Shown piece after piece: positions 45,652 through 55,162 of a stretch of DNA of 64,000 nucleotides. The DNA is taken from NCBI GenBank assembly GCA_934133165.1, contig CAKPAW010000001.1:124001-188000 (forward strand), given 5' to 3'. The position numbers and the translations under genes are program-made. Position 1 is the first letter of the stretch; each line of letters opens with the position of its first letter. Under the pieces are notes generated by a model. It made no database searches. It worked only from the letters and a program-made list of their open reading frames with translations, and was not told the DNA's origin. The DNA comes from an uncultured Clostridia bacterium (lineage in GTDB: Bacteria > Bacillota > Clostridia > TANB77 > CAG-508).

Positions 45652-47034
45652 TTATTCCATTCCTTTCATGCTTTCTATTTTTTTAATAACCCTATCTTTA
45701 ATTTCATTTTTTAAATCTATTGAATACAAATCATGTAATATAAATACTTTATCTATGCCTTCCAAATTTAATTTTTCTACTAATGATAGTTCATCTCTTT
45801 GGCATACAACTTTACTCATATCTATGTCTGCCATTTGAAATCTTACTTTTGTGTCTAAATATCTTGCTCCTGCTGTTAATATTTGTTTAATTGAATCATC
45901 ATTTAAAAATTCATAATCTGTATCATAGTGCCATGCGATATTTTCAGAACCTGATGCTGCTTCGTGAAGGTCATCTAAAAGTACAAATACTGCCTTATTT
46001 CCACTTTCTTTTCTTACATAGTCAAATGCTCTTGAACAAGCTATTGGATTCATTCCTTTTGAAAGTTGAGTAATAACTTCAATTCCATTTACTTCTTGTT
46101 TACTATATCTTGTGTCTACTATTTTTTGTTTTTTTAGTACAGGATTTATTTGTTCTTTAGTTAGACCTATTTCTTTTAGTACTGTTATTGTAGCAAGCAT
46201 GTTGTAAACATTTATAATATTGTTATTTATTAAATCATACTCTTCTAACTTTTCTTCATGTTTAATTGTCATTTTTTTATTTTCTAAATCTAATTTTGTT
46301 ATTTCATAATCTATAGCTGGTGATTTGAAATCACATTTACTGCAATGAGCTCGTCCTATATGATTGTATCTTACAAAATCATATTCTAATTTACTATTAC
46401 ATTTAGGACATACAATAATATCTCTTGCTATATTTTCACATTTCTCTGTGTCTGTAGGTAATCTGTCTATTCCAAAATATATTCTTTTATTTTCAGGTGC
46501 TAGATTACTAACTATTAAGTCATCTCCATTTAATATAAGTTTAGTCTCTTTTGGAATATTTGTACTTAGCATATTTGATATAAATTCAGTATGTGCATTT
46601 CTCATTAATGAGTCTCTAAATAAGTTTGTGCATATTAAATATGTTGGTTTTACATATGGATACACTCTTATAGAGCTTCTTTCATCTATTTCAAATACAG
46701 CCATATCTTTCTTTTGGTTTCCTTTTAAGTTTGCTCCTTTTATAAAAGTTGAAGCTATACCTGAATTTGTATTTGATCCTAATTGATTATCTATAAAATC
46801 ATAATTATTTTCTCTTAAACAATCTTCTATCATATTACACACTGTAGTTTTTCCATTTGTTCCCGTAACTGCAATTATTGTTTTTGGCTTTCCTATTTGA
46901 TCTAAGAAATTTGGACATAAAGTTATTGCAAGCTTTCCTGGAAATTGTGTGGCATCTCTTCTTATTACTTTTAATGCTATTACAGATATTTTTGCTAAGT
47001 AAAATGCAAAATAAAATCTTATACTTTTCTTCAT
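45652..47034 (-). CDS. murT: Lipid II isoglutaminyl synthase subunit MurT
   Basis: 460 residues: Mur-ligase P-loop GTNGKTT (near 58), E-I-D-E-R-S-S, a zinc ribbon insert (CPKC about 205, CSKC about 230) typical of MurT, and C-terminal DUF1727 with L-S-K-G-M-N-P. MurT activates the D-Glu alpha-carboxylate of lipid II with ATP and amidates it using ammonia from GatD. All MurT motifs look intact, in contrast to its partner. GAGGGG precedes the ATG. Confidence 0.93.
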   Translation of the reverse strand: MKKSIRFYFAFYLAKISVIALKVIRRDATQFPGKLAITLCPNFLDQIGKPKTIIAVTGTNGKTTVCNMIEDCLRENNYDFIDNQLGSNTNSGIASTFIKGANLKGNQKKDMAVFEIDERSSIRVYPYVKPTYLICTNLFRDSLMRNAHTEFISNMLSTNIPKETKLILNGDDLIVSNLAPENKRIYFGIDRLPTDTEKCENIARDIIVCPKCNSKLEYDFVRYNHIGRAHCSKCDFKSPAIDYEITKLDLENKKMTIKHEEKLEEYDLINNNIINVYNMLATITVLKEIGLTKEQINPVLKKQKIVDTRYSKQEVNGIEVITQLSKGMNPIACSRAFDYVRKESGNKAVFVLLDDLHEAASGSENIAWHYDTDYEFLNDDSIKQILTAGARYLDTKVRFQMADIDMSKVVCQRDELSLVEKLNLEGIDKVFILHDLYSIDLKNEIKDRVIKKIESMKGME

Positions 47035-47161
47035 TTTTTTCCCCTCTTTGTTGGTCTTTTGCTTATTTTATCTTTATTTTGCTTTTTTATCAATAGAATA
47101 CATTAAATTTTTAATATTATTTTGCTTTTTTACCTCATATATTTATAGTAAGGTGACGCAC

Positions 47162-47983
47162 ATGAATATTTTTATTATTACTAAAAAACATATTTCAATT
47201 TTTATTGCTGTGATATGTTTGCTTATTTTTAGCTTTTCTTTTTATTGTATTTTTGCAAAAAGTACTAGTTCTTTTTGTTATGAAAATAGTATATTTTGTG
47301 TTAGTTCATTATCTGAATTTAAAGCTGATTCTTCTTCTGACATTCAAGAGAAAATAAATAATATTTATTCTTCAAAAGAAAAAGTTGCTTATTTAACTTT
47401 TGATGATGGTCCTACAAAAGTTGCTACTACCAAAGTTTTAGACATTTTAAAAGAGGAAGATGTAAAAGCTACCTTTTTTGTAATTGGTTATAGAGTAAAA
47501 GAGTTTCCTGAAACTGTAAAAAGAGAATATGAAGAAGGCCATTTTATTGCTAACCATACATATTCTCATAAAAATTCTAAACTCTATCAAAGTAAATATA
47601 CTTTTTTAAACGAATTAAAATCTGCAGAAAATGCTATTTCTGAGGCAATTGGTGTATCCTACACTTCTCATCTATTCCGTTTTCCTAATGGTTCTAAAGG
47701 AACTTCATACTCAGGTAGCAAGAAGAAATGTATTCAATATTTAAATGAAATAAATTATGGATATGTAGATTGGAATGCTTTAAATCAAGATTCAATTGGT
47801 CATTATACTGCTTCCCAACTTCTTGCTAATTTGAAAAAAAGTTGTAAAAACAAAGATAGTTTAGTTATATTAATGCATGATACTGCTGATGTAAGCAGAT
47901 CTTACCTAGCACTTCAAGATTCTATAAAATTTTTGAAAAATGAAGGCTATACTTTTAAAACTTTTGAAGAATTTGTTAAATAG
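47162..47983 (+). CDS. Polysaccharide deacetylase (canonical NodB)
   Basis: 274 residues: signal or membrane segment (about 10-33), then NodB domain with TFDDGP (motif 1), HTYSH (motif 2), RFPNGS (motif 3) and a late L-M-H-D-T. It should deacetylate N-acetyl sugars of peptidoglycan or an exopolysaccharide at the surface. The ATG at 47162 has AAGGTGA upstream; the upstream extension lacks a ribosome site. Divergent from murT and followed by a terminator. Confidence 0.88.
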   Translation: MNIFIITKKHISIFIAVICLLIFSFSFYCIFAKSTSSFCYENSIFCVSSLSEFKADSSSDIQEKINNIYSSKEKVAYLTFDDGPTKVATTKVLDILKEEDVKATFFVIGYRVKEFPETVKREYEEGHFIANHTYSHKNSKLYQSKYTFLNELKSAENAISEAIGVSYTSHLFRFPNGSKGTSYSGSKKKCIQYLNEINYGYVDWNALNQDSIGHYTASQLLANLKKSCKNKDSLVILMHDTADVSRSYLALQDSIKFLKNEGYTFKTFEEFVK

Positions 47984-48044
47984 TTAAAAATAGCAATTAT
48001 AAGTATTTCGACTAGGTATATGAATATAGGACAATTTTTAATTT

Positions 48045-48089
48045 ATAAACCTCCACAATTAAGTAACATACTTAATTATGGAGGTTTAT
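48045..48089. terminator. Bidirectional terminator
   Basis: ATAAACCTCC and GGAGGTTTAT with an inner AATTAAGTA/TACTTAATT stem, between convergent genes. Confidence 0.85.
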
Positions 48090-48105
48090 TATTATTTTAT
48101 ATTTA

Positions 48106-48573
48106 TTATTTTATTACAACTCTAAAGTCATATGCATTTGCATAATCTGATGTTACACTTGAATTTAATTGTTGTTTTTCTCCAGCTTTTAAGTTTCCTA
48201 TTATTCCTGTTATTGTCGTTAATTCATTTCCGTTTTTGTCTAATAGAATTATATCTAATAACATTATATCAATATCTTTTCCTGTATCATTTTCTGCATC
48301 TGCTAATAATACTGATTGACCATTTTGCATTGTTAATTGAATATTTCCTATTTTTAAGCCATCTACTGTTTTAGTTTCACTTAATTTTGTACTTGTGTTT
48401 AATTTTGTTCCATCTTCTAGCACTTGTACAAATTCTTCTACTACTTTGTTTTCCTCTGTTGCATCACTATTTACTTCTTTTCCTTTTCTATTTGTTATTA
48501 TTGCTAATGTTGTTATTATTGCTATTGCCACTAATATTAATATTAGTAATCCTCTTTTTTCTTTCTTTTTCAT
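48106..48573 (-). CDS. Membrane-anchored FxLYD-like protein
   Basis: 155 residues: basic start, one membrane helix (about 8-27), short acidic linker, then a beta-sandwich-like domain of about 90 residues (I-G-N-I-Q-L, D-I-M-L-L-D-I-I-L-L-D-K-N-G, L-K-A-G-E-K-Q-Q-L). The pattern resembles extracytoplasmic FxLYD/DUF-type domains that are often cargo or chaperone modules. It follows the 851-residue surface protein by 13 bases and may help its display (inference from context). AGGAGG precedes the ATG. Confidence 0.6.
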   Translation of the reverse strand: MKKKEKRGLLILILVAIAIITTLAIITNRKGKEVNSDATEENKVVEEFVQVLEDGTKLNTSTKLSETKTVDGLKIGNIQLTMQNGQSVLLADAENDTGKDIDIMLLDIILLDKNGNELTTITGIIGNLKAGEKQQLNSSVTSDYANAYDFRVVIK

Positions 48574-48586
48574 TTTTATTTTCCTC

Positions 48587-51142
48587 CTATTTAAATATTA
48601 TTTTTATAGTATGAGAATATGTATGTAATCCCTTTCTTTTATCTGCTACACTACTTTGATAAATTGTAAAATCAGTATCACTAGAGAATGTTTTTTCGAC
48701 GTTATCAACATATATTTTACTTATATTTTCAAGTTGTTCCTTTGATATTGTAAATACGTTGCATCCTCCTCCACTATTTCCATGCCAATATGACCAAGCT
48801 TGTGTACTTCCTCCTTTTTCTATATATGAACCATATATAGAAAACTGAACTGAATATTCACTACTATCTGTTGGGAATGAGAAGTTCATTGTTACATTTT
48901 CTGTCATTGTATTTGTATTATGTTCTGTTATTCCAGATTTAGTAGCAGTTAATGATTTACCTACATTTTGTACGTCTGTATAAGTTCCGGTTACTAAATT
49001 ACTTGCTGTTACATTTCCAGTTTGTGATCCTGTTGTTTCTATACTTGTTAAATATTTTGAATTTTCTGCTGTTATATTAACGTACTGCATTGTCATTGTT
49101 CCTTTTTTATCATCCCCATCTGGGCATATCCAATCATATGACTTATATTTTAATGAATATTTTTTAAAGTTTGAAATTGTGTTAGCAGTATATTCAACAT
49201 CTTTTTCTGGCATTACAAAAGTATAACTTTGTGATGAGACTTCTTCTGTTCCTGTCCAATTTTTCCAAGAATATCCATCCAAAACATTTGCCGTTATTGT
49301 TACTTTCTCTCCTGGTACGTATGTTCCAGCTCCGCTCATACTTGATACTCCTGAATCTTTATTTAATGTTACTGTATATAGAGCTAGTGTTTTCACTTCT
49401 ATAGTTTTATTTTCAACGTTTCCAGCATTGTCTTTTATTTCTGCCTTTATTGTATAACCTGTATTTTGTTTTAGTCCAGTTGCTATATATGTTGAATTTG
49501 ATGTATTTTGCTTTTCTACATATAACTTATCATCTTGGTTAGTTTCTTTTATAAAAAATATATACTTTTCATCTTTATCTATTCCAGATTCATCATCTTT
49601 AACATTTGCTACTATTGTTATACTATCAGCAGTTATATTATCACTTGATAATGTTACTACTGGTTTTGTTTTATCTATTTTATCTACTGTTGCTACTGCA
49701 TATCCTGTTGCTTGATTTGTACTATCTGCTAGTCTTGCATACACATTTCCATTTGCACTTAGTGTTTGACTTGTCGTATCTTTCCATGTTTTTGCATCTG
49801 TACTTGTTTGTAGTTTATAGCCTGTTATTGTTGTTTTTGCTGTTACTGTTATATCTTTATTTGTCCAGTTTGTAGTGCTATATGTAAATGTTATATTTCC
49901 TTCTGATTTTGTTACTGTTCCTGTTCCTACTTGTTTATAAGCACTTACATTTCCTGCTGCATCTTTTACCCATACATAGTATGTTTTTCCTTGTGTCTTA
50001 TTTCCTACGTTTACATTTAATGTTTTTTTACTTGTATAACTTGTAAAGTTTGTTGGCTCTGTTGTGTTCTCTGTTACTGTATATCCTATTATTCCACTTG
50101 CTTCATCTGTAGCTTTTATTGTTATTGTATTTGTATTTGCTGTTGTTTCTGTTATTATTGGAACTGTTTTATCTATTTTTTCTACCTTTACTGCCATCCT
50201 ACTTGTTTCATTTGTTCCATCCCATAGCCTTATTGCTATTGTCTCATTTTTCTCTGACTCTATTCCATTACTTGTGTAATTCATCCATTGGGCTTTTTTA
50301 TAATCTTCTGTTGTTGCATTTTCTGGTAATTTTGTATATTGAAGTCTTACTCCTGTTACATCTTTATCTGTTCTTATCTCTATCTTTGTTGTTTTATTTC
50401 TATTTATCCATCCTTCTGGTGTTGTTGTTGATATTAATTCTCCTACTGTTAATTCTGGCATTCCTCCTGTCTTTCTTTTTACTTCTCTCTCTACTTGTCC
50501 ATTTTTATTTATTGCTTCTATTTTTATGTAGTATTCTTTATTTTGTCCTAAATTTGAATATGTATATTCTCCTTTTTTATTTTCTTCTTTATATTCATAT
50601 TCTCCATCTATCTTATCTTTTATATAGAATTTATATTTTTCTGCTCTCGTTGCTTCCACTTTTGCTGTTATACTATTTGTTGTATTGCTTAATTCTATTT
50701 TTGTTATTCTTGGTTTTAGTTCTTTTGCTTTTCCTTGATATGTTATTATTAATGTTTTATCTTCTTTATATTCTACTAAAAACACATATTTATCTGCTAC
50801 TGTCACATATGCGTTATCTTCGTCTACTCTTTCTATTTCATCTACACTAAAGTCTACTGCATTTGGTTGTTGTAACTTTTCTAAATACTCATCTACCGTT
50901 ATTACTGTATCTAGTTTATCTACTTGAGTAGGTGCCTTAACTAATTCTAGCTTTTCACTTAATTCTGCTATTTTTTGCTCTTCCCTTGATTTTTCTGCTC
51001 TTGTAACTATTCCATTTTTACCTATTAGTATTTCTGATGATACTCCCGCTAATATTATTAAAATTATAATAATTACAACAAGAGAAATCATTGTAATTCC
51101 TCTATTATTTTTTATTTTCTTTTTTAATGTTTTATCATTCAT
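48587..51142 (-). CDS. Large prepilin-anchored multi-domain surface protein
   Basis: 851 residues. Basic N-terminus, then G-I-T-M-I-S-L-V and a hydrophobic helix (about 14-37) followed by I-G-K-N-G-I-V-T, the same anchor motif as the short prepilin-like proteins, again without Glu5. Then Fn3/Ig-like repeats (about 140-230, 230-330, 330-420, 420-500, 500-600), an InlB B-repeat-like unit (about 605-670, G-Y-S-W-K-N-W-T-G) and a C-terminal beta domain with W-Y-W-H-G-like features. It probably spans the wall as an adhesin or fibre tip. Thr/Lys-rich composition fits a surface protein. Cotranscribed with the FxLYD-like gene. Confidence 0.8.
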   Translation of the reverse strand: MNDKTLKKKIKNNRGITMISLVVIIIILIILAGVSSEILIGKNGIVTRAEKSREEQKIAELSEKLELVKAPTQVDKLDTVITVDEYLEKLQQPNAVDFSVDEIERVDEDNAYVTVADKYVFLVEYKEDKTLIITYQGKAKELKPRITKIELSNTTNSITAKVEATRAEKYKFYIKDKIDGEYEYKEENKKGEYTYSNLGQNKEYYIKIEAINKNGQVEREVKRKTGGMPELTVGELISTTTPEGWINRNKTTKIEIRTDKDVTGVRLQYTKLPENATTEDYKKAQWMNYTSNGIESEKNETIAIRLWDGTNETSRMAVKVEKIDKTVPIITETTANTNTITIKATDEASGIIGYTVTENTTEPTNFTSYTSKKTLNVNVGNKTQGKTYYVWVKDAAGNVSAYKQVGTGTVTKSEGNITFTYSTTNWTNKDITVTAKTTITGYKLQTSTDAKTWKDTTSQTLSANGNVYARLADSTNQATGYAVATVDKIDKTKPVVTLSSDNITADSITIVANVKDDESGIDKDEKYIFFIKETNQDDKLYVEKQNTSNSTYIATGLKQNTGYTIKAEIKDNAGNVENKTIEVKTLALYTVTLNKDSGVSSMSGAGTYVPGEKVTITANVLDGYSWKNWTGTEEVSSQSYTFVMPEKDVEYTANTISNFKKYSLKYKSYDWICPDGDDKKGTMTMQYVNITAENSKYLTSIETTGSQTGNVTASNLVTGTYTDVQNVGKSLTATKSGITEHNTNTMTENVTMNFSFPTDSSEYSVQFSIYGSYIEKGGSTQAWSYWHGNSGGGCNVFTISKEQLENISKIYVDNVEKTFSSDTDFTIYQSSVADKRKGLHTYSHTIKIIFK

Positions 51143-51295
51143 TTTTTCTTTTGTCCCCTTTATATTTCACAATTCATTCTGAATTTTTCTATATATATTT
51201 AATTATAACAACCTCTTATTATCAACAAAAACTGTTTAATTTAGTTATAACCTTTTTACATAATTTTTCTCTTATATTAAACTTTGTACAACAAA

Positions 51296-51328
51296 AAAAG
51301 TCACAATTAGGAATAATCCCTAATTGTG
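51296..51328 (-). terminator. Terminator after the gene at 51340
   Basis: CACAATTAGG and CCTAATTGTG stem; on the minus strand it ends in TTTTTTT. Confidence 0.85.
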
Positions 51329-51339
51329 GCGTTTTTGCT

Positions 51340-51588
51340 TTATTTATTATTTCGTATGTAACCTTCTAGTCTAAATAAAAAGTCTTCAATGTTTGATAGG
51401 CGCATTTCAAATACTTGATTTGTCATGTCACTTATTTCATTGTACTCTTGCATTTTCATTAGTTTTTTCATAATTTCTTTAAAGTTCTTTTGTAATTGAT
51501 TTGACAATAACTCTTGTCCATCTTTTAGTTCGTTTAAAACTACATTTATTTCTTCGATTTGGTTATTTGCCTTTGGATTTTCTTCCAT
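51340..51588 (-). CDS. Small coiled-coil protein
   Basis: 82 residues, predicted helical throughout, with regular I/L heptads (I-E-E-I-N-V-V-L-N-E-L). Not recognised; could be a small scaffold or regulator. The ATG at 51588 is six bases after AGGTG. Single-gene unit with its own terminator, upstream of the surface protein. Confidence 0.6.
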   Translation of the reverse strand: MEENPKANNQIEEINVVLNELKDGQELLSNQLQKNFKEIMKKLMKMQEYNEISDMTNQVFEMRLSNIEDFLFRLEGYIRNNK

Positions 51589-51653
51589 ATACATCACCTC
51601 TTTCGAATAAACTATTGTAATTTTAACAACTCTTTATAACAAAGTCAATAGTT

Positions 51654-53258
51654 TTACGAAAATTTGTTTTGTATTATTTTTCCTCCACCAAGTACAATGT
51701 CATCTATATAAAATACTACAGATTGGCCTGGTGTTATTGCTCTTTGAGGTTCTGCAAATATTACTTTTGCTATTCCATCTTTTTGCACTTCTAAGGTAGC
51801 TTTTGCTTCTTTTGCTCTATACCTTACTTTTGCCATAACTTCTATTTTTTTAGTTAAATCTATATCTAGTAAAAAATTTAATTCGTTTGCATATAATTCA
51901 TTTGTATATAAGTCTTTTTCTGTTCCTACTATTACTTCATTTTTATTTTTATCTAATTTCACTACATATAAAGGTTCTTTATATGAAACTCCTAAGCCTT
52001 TTCTTTGACCTACTGTGTAATAAATAAGACCTTTGTGTTTTCCTAATATTGTTCCATCTTTTAAAGATATATTTCCTTTTGAAGGTAATCTATCTAAATT
52101 TTTTTCTAGGAAATTTCCATAGTCATTGTCTGGTATAAAGCATACTTCTTGACTATCTTTTTTATGTGCTACATTTAGTTCATATTCTTCTGCAATTTTT
52201 CTTACATCTGCTTTATCCGTAAAATTTTCTAATGGAAATATCATTTTAGGCAATACTTCCTTTGGAATACTATATAAGAAATATGTTTGATCTTTTTTAG
52301 TAGATTCAGATTTTTTCATAACATATTGATTATATTTTTCAGAATATTCCATTTTTGCGTAATGTCCCGTTGATATGTAGTCACATCCAAGCTCTAATGC
52401 CTTTTTATAAAAAGTTCCGAATTTTAAATATTTGTTACATTCTATACATGGATTTGGTGTTCTACCATTTTCATAACAATTTACAAAATCATCTATTACA
52501 TATTTTTGAAAATCTGCTTCGCAATTTAATGTATAATGTGGCACTTCTATTTTGTCACATACTCTTTTGGCATCATTTGTAGCACTAAATGAGCAACATC
52601 CACCTTCTATTTCTGGATTTTCTTTATCTTCCCAAAGTTTCATTGTTGCTCCTATTACTTCATATCCCGCTTCTTTAAGTAAAACTGCTGATACACTGCT
52701 ATCAACCCCTCCACTCATTCCTAGTAGTACTTTTCCTTTTTTAGGTTCTCTTCTTTTTTCTTTCCATTCTTCTCTTTCTTCTTTAGTTTTCATTTCAAGG
52801 AATTCGCCTTCCATTTTATCTGTGTATAAAATTCCATCTAAATGATCTATTTCGTGTGAAAAGGCTCTTGCAGTTAAGCCTACTGCCATTATATCTACTT
52901 TGTTAAAATTTTCATCTAATCCTTCTACTTCTACTGCAAATGGTCTTTTTACTTTTCCTAATATAAGTTCATAGTCCTCTTTTTTTACAGATAAACAACC
53001 CTCATAGTCTTCTTCTTCGCCAAATGAATTTATTATTTTGGGATTTATAACTAAATATCTTTTGTCATTATTTTTTACTAGTACTATCCTTTTCTTTACA
53101 CCAATTTGTACTGCTGCTATTCCAACTCCACCAGAAGCATTTAAAGTGTCATCCATATCTTCTATTAGATCTTTTACTTCATTATCTAACTTTAAAACCT
53201 CTTCAGATTTTTCTCTAATTAATTTATTATTATAATCTATTATTTCTCTTATTGCCAT
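51654..53258 (-). CDS. Peptide deformylase fused to tRNA 2-thiouridylase MnmA
   Basis: 534 residues in one frame. Residues 1-150 are a peptide deformylase: GVGIAAVQ (44-51), E-G-C-L-S with Cys88, and HEIDH (135-139), which gives the metal-binding triad. A charged linker (150-175) leads to MnmA: P-loop GMSGGVDSS (180-188), N-P-C-I-E-C-N (catalytic Cys271), S-T-G-H-Y-A, S-Q-E-V-C second Cys, and the tail E-P-Q-R-A-I-T-P-G-Q. Deformylase removes N-formyl groups; MnmA makes s2U34. The start at 53258 has AAAGGA upstream; a TTG at 53273 is less likely. Both halves look active. Confidence 0.9.
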   Translation of the reverse strand: MAIREIIDYNNKLIREKSEEVLKLDNEVKDLIEDMDDTLNASGGVGIAAVQIGVKKRIVLVKNNDKRYLVINPKIINSFGEEEDYEGCLSVKKEDYELILGKVKRPFAVEVEGLDENFNKVDIMAVGLTARAFSHEIDHLDGILYTDKMEGEFLEMKTKEEREEWKEKRREPKKGKVLLGMSGGVDSSVSAVLLKEAGYEVIGATMKLWEDKENPEIEGGCCSFSATNDAKRVCDKIEVPHYTLNCEADFQKYVIDDFVNCYENGRTPNPCIECNKYLKFGTFYKKALELGCDYISTGHYAKMEYSEKYNQYVMKKSESTKKDQTYFLYSIPKEVLPKMIFPLENFTDKADVRKIAEEYELNVAHKKDSQEVCFIPDNDYGNFLEKNLDRLPSKGNISLKDGTILGKHKGLIYYTVGQRKGLGVSYKEPLYVVKLDKNKNEVIVGTEKDLYTNELYANELNFLLDIDLTKKIEVMAKVRYRAKEAKATLEVQKDGIAKVIFAEPQRAITPGQSVVFYIDDIVLGGGKIIQNKFS

Positions 53259-53280
53259 AACTGTTCCTTTCAAATAAACA

Positions 53281-53313
53281 CAGAGATTTTCTAAGTCGCC
53301 CCAAAAATCTCTG
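53281..53313 (-). terminator. Possible terminator after aspS
   Basis: CAGAGATTTT and AAAATCTCTG stem a few bases past the aspS stop; the following run is only moderately T-rich. Confidence 0.5.
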
Positions 53314-53321
53314 CTTAAATT

Positions 53322-55085
53322 TTATTCTTCTATCAATTTTATATGAACATCTCTTAATTGTTCTTCTGTAACATTGCTTGGTGCTCCCATTAATACATCT
53401 CTTGCTTTTTTGTTTTTAGGGAATGCAATAATTTCTCTTAAATTATCTTCGTTTGCTATAAGCATTATCATTCTATCTACACCAGGTGCAGCTCCTGCAT
53501 GTGGAGGTGTACCATATTTAAATGCATTATATAACGCACCAAATCTTGTTTCAACTTCTTGTTCACTATATCCGGCTATTTCAAATGCTTTTACCATAAG
53601 TTCTGGATCATGGTTTCTAACAGCTCCTGATGCCATTTCGTAGCCATTACATACAACATCATATTGGTATGCTACAACATCTAATGGGTCCATAGTGTTC
53701 AATGCTTCCATTCCACCTTGTGGCATAGAAAATGGGTTATGGTTAAAGTCAATTTTTCCTTCTTCTTCGTTGTATTCGTACATTGGGAAATCTACTATAA
53801 AACAGAATCTATATGTATCTTTTTCTAATAAGTCTAAACGTTTTCCAAGTTCTATACGAACAAGTCCTGCTATTTTTTGTACAATCTCTAGTTTTTCATC
53901 TGCTACAAAGAATAAACTATCCCCTGTTTTTGCTCCTAATTTTTCTTCTAAGCCTTTTTTAACTTCATCTGTAACAAATTTAGCAATTCCACCTTGTGGT
54001 CCTTCATCTGTTAATTTTACCCAAGCTAGACCTTTTGCTCCTGCTTCTTCTACAGCATATTCTGTCATATTGTCAAAGAATTTTCTTCCTTGCTCTGCTC
54101 CATTTGGTACTACTACTGCTTTTATTGTTTTATCTTTAAATGCATTAAATTCTGTACCTTTAAAAATTTCAGTTGCATCTTGTATAATAAGTGGATTTCT
54201 TAAATCAGGTTTATCTATTCCGTATTTTTCCATAGCTTCTTTATATGGAATTTTTATAAATGGTCCTTCATCTACTTTCCATGTTGTGAACTTTTTAAAA
54301 GTAGATGTAAATATTTCTTCTAGTACTTCAAAAACTTCTTCTTGAGTTCCAAAGCTCATTTCGAAGTCTAATTGATAGAATTCACCTGGTGCTCTATCTG
54401 CACGTGGGTCTTCATCTCTAAAACATGGAGCTAGTTGGAAATATTTATTAAATCCAGATACCATTAAAAGTTGTTTAAATTGTTGTGGTGCTTGTGGCAG
54501 TGCATAAAATTCACCTGGATGTAATCTACTTGGTACCAAAAAGTCTCTTGCTCCTTCTGGTGATGAGTTTGCAAGTATTGGAGTTTGAATTTCTGCAAAT
54601 CCCATTTCGTCCATTTTATCTCTTAAGAATTTTAAGATTTTAGAACGAAGTAAAATATTTTTATGAAGTTTATCATCTCTTAAATCTAAAAATCTATATT
54701 GTAATCTTAAGTCCTCTTTAACTTGGTTTCTATCTGCTTTTTCTGAATTTACTTCAAATGGTAATACATTTTTACATTTACCAAGCATTGTAATATTTTT
54801 AGCTTCTACTTCTATTTCTCCTGTAGGTATTTTTAAGTTCTTATTTGAACGTTCTAAAACTACCCCATCCACAGATATAACACATTCTGTGACTAAATCT
54901 ATTCCTTCTAATAATTTTTCATCATTTATTACTATTTGTGTAATTCCTGTTTCATCTCTTAAATCTACGAACTTCATAGCACCTAGGTTACGTATTCTTT
55001 GTACCCAACCTGCTAGCTTAACTTCTTCTGAAACATTTTTTATATTTAATTCTCCACACATATGATTTCTGTATTTATTGTTCAT
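53322..55085 (-). CDS. aspS: Aspartyl-tRNA synthetase
   Basis: 587 residues: OB anticodon-binding domain (about 1-105, GWVQRIRNLG), class II catalytic domain with motif 2 FRDEDPRADR and motif 3 GAAPGVDRMIML, and a bacterial GAD insertion (about 285-410). D-F-E-M-S-F and Q-A-P-Q-Q-F-K-Q are family signatures. Charges tRNA-Asp (a tRNA-Asp gene lies at 10 kb). GAGGGA precedes the ATG. Confidence 0.97.
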   Translation of the reverse strand: MNNKYRNHMCGELNIKNVSEEVKLAGWVQRIRNLGAMKFVDLRDETGITQIVINDEKLLEGIDLVTECVISVDGVVLERSNKNLKIPTGEIEVEAKNITMLGKCKNVLPFEVNSEKADRNQVKEDLRLQYRFLDLRDDKLHKNILLRSKILKFLRDKMDEMGFAEIQTPILANSSPEGARDFLVPSRLHPGEFYALPQAPQQFKQLLMVSGFNKYFQLAPCFRDEDPRADRAPGEFYQLDFEMSFGTQEEVFEVLEEIFTSTFKKFTTWKVDEGPFIKIPYKEAMEKYGIDKPDLRNPLIIQDATEIFKGTEFNAFKDKTIKAVVVPNGAEQGRKFFDNMTEYAVEEAGAKGLAWVKLTDEGPQGGIAKFVTDEVKKGLEEKLGAKTGDSLFFVADEKLEIVQKIAGLVRIELGKRLDLLEKDTYRFCFIVDFPMYEYNEEEGKIDFNHNPFSMPQGGMEALNTMDPLDVVAYQYDVVCNGYEMASGAVRNHDPELMVKAFEIAGYSEQEVETRFGALYNAFKYGTPPHAGAAPGVDRMIMLIANEDNLREIIAFPKNKKARDVLMGAPSNVTEEQLRDVHIKLIEE

Positions 55086-55162
55086 ATAGTTTCCCTCTTT
55101 CTTTTTTTTCTTTAACTATTATACTCCGCATTTGCTTATATGTCTAGAATCTTTTTATATTT

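Noticed and set aside
49606..50850. Long plus-strand open frames opposite the 851-residue protein
   Set aside because: They are Leu/Tyr-rich shadows of a Thr/Lys-rich gene, with no ribosome site or family similarity.
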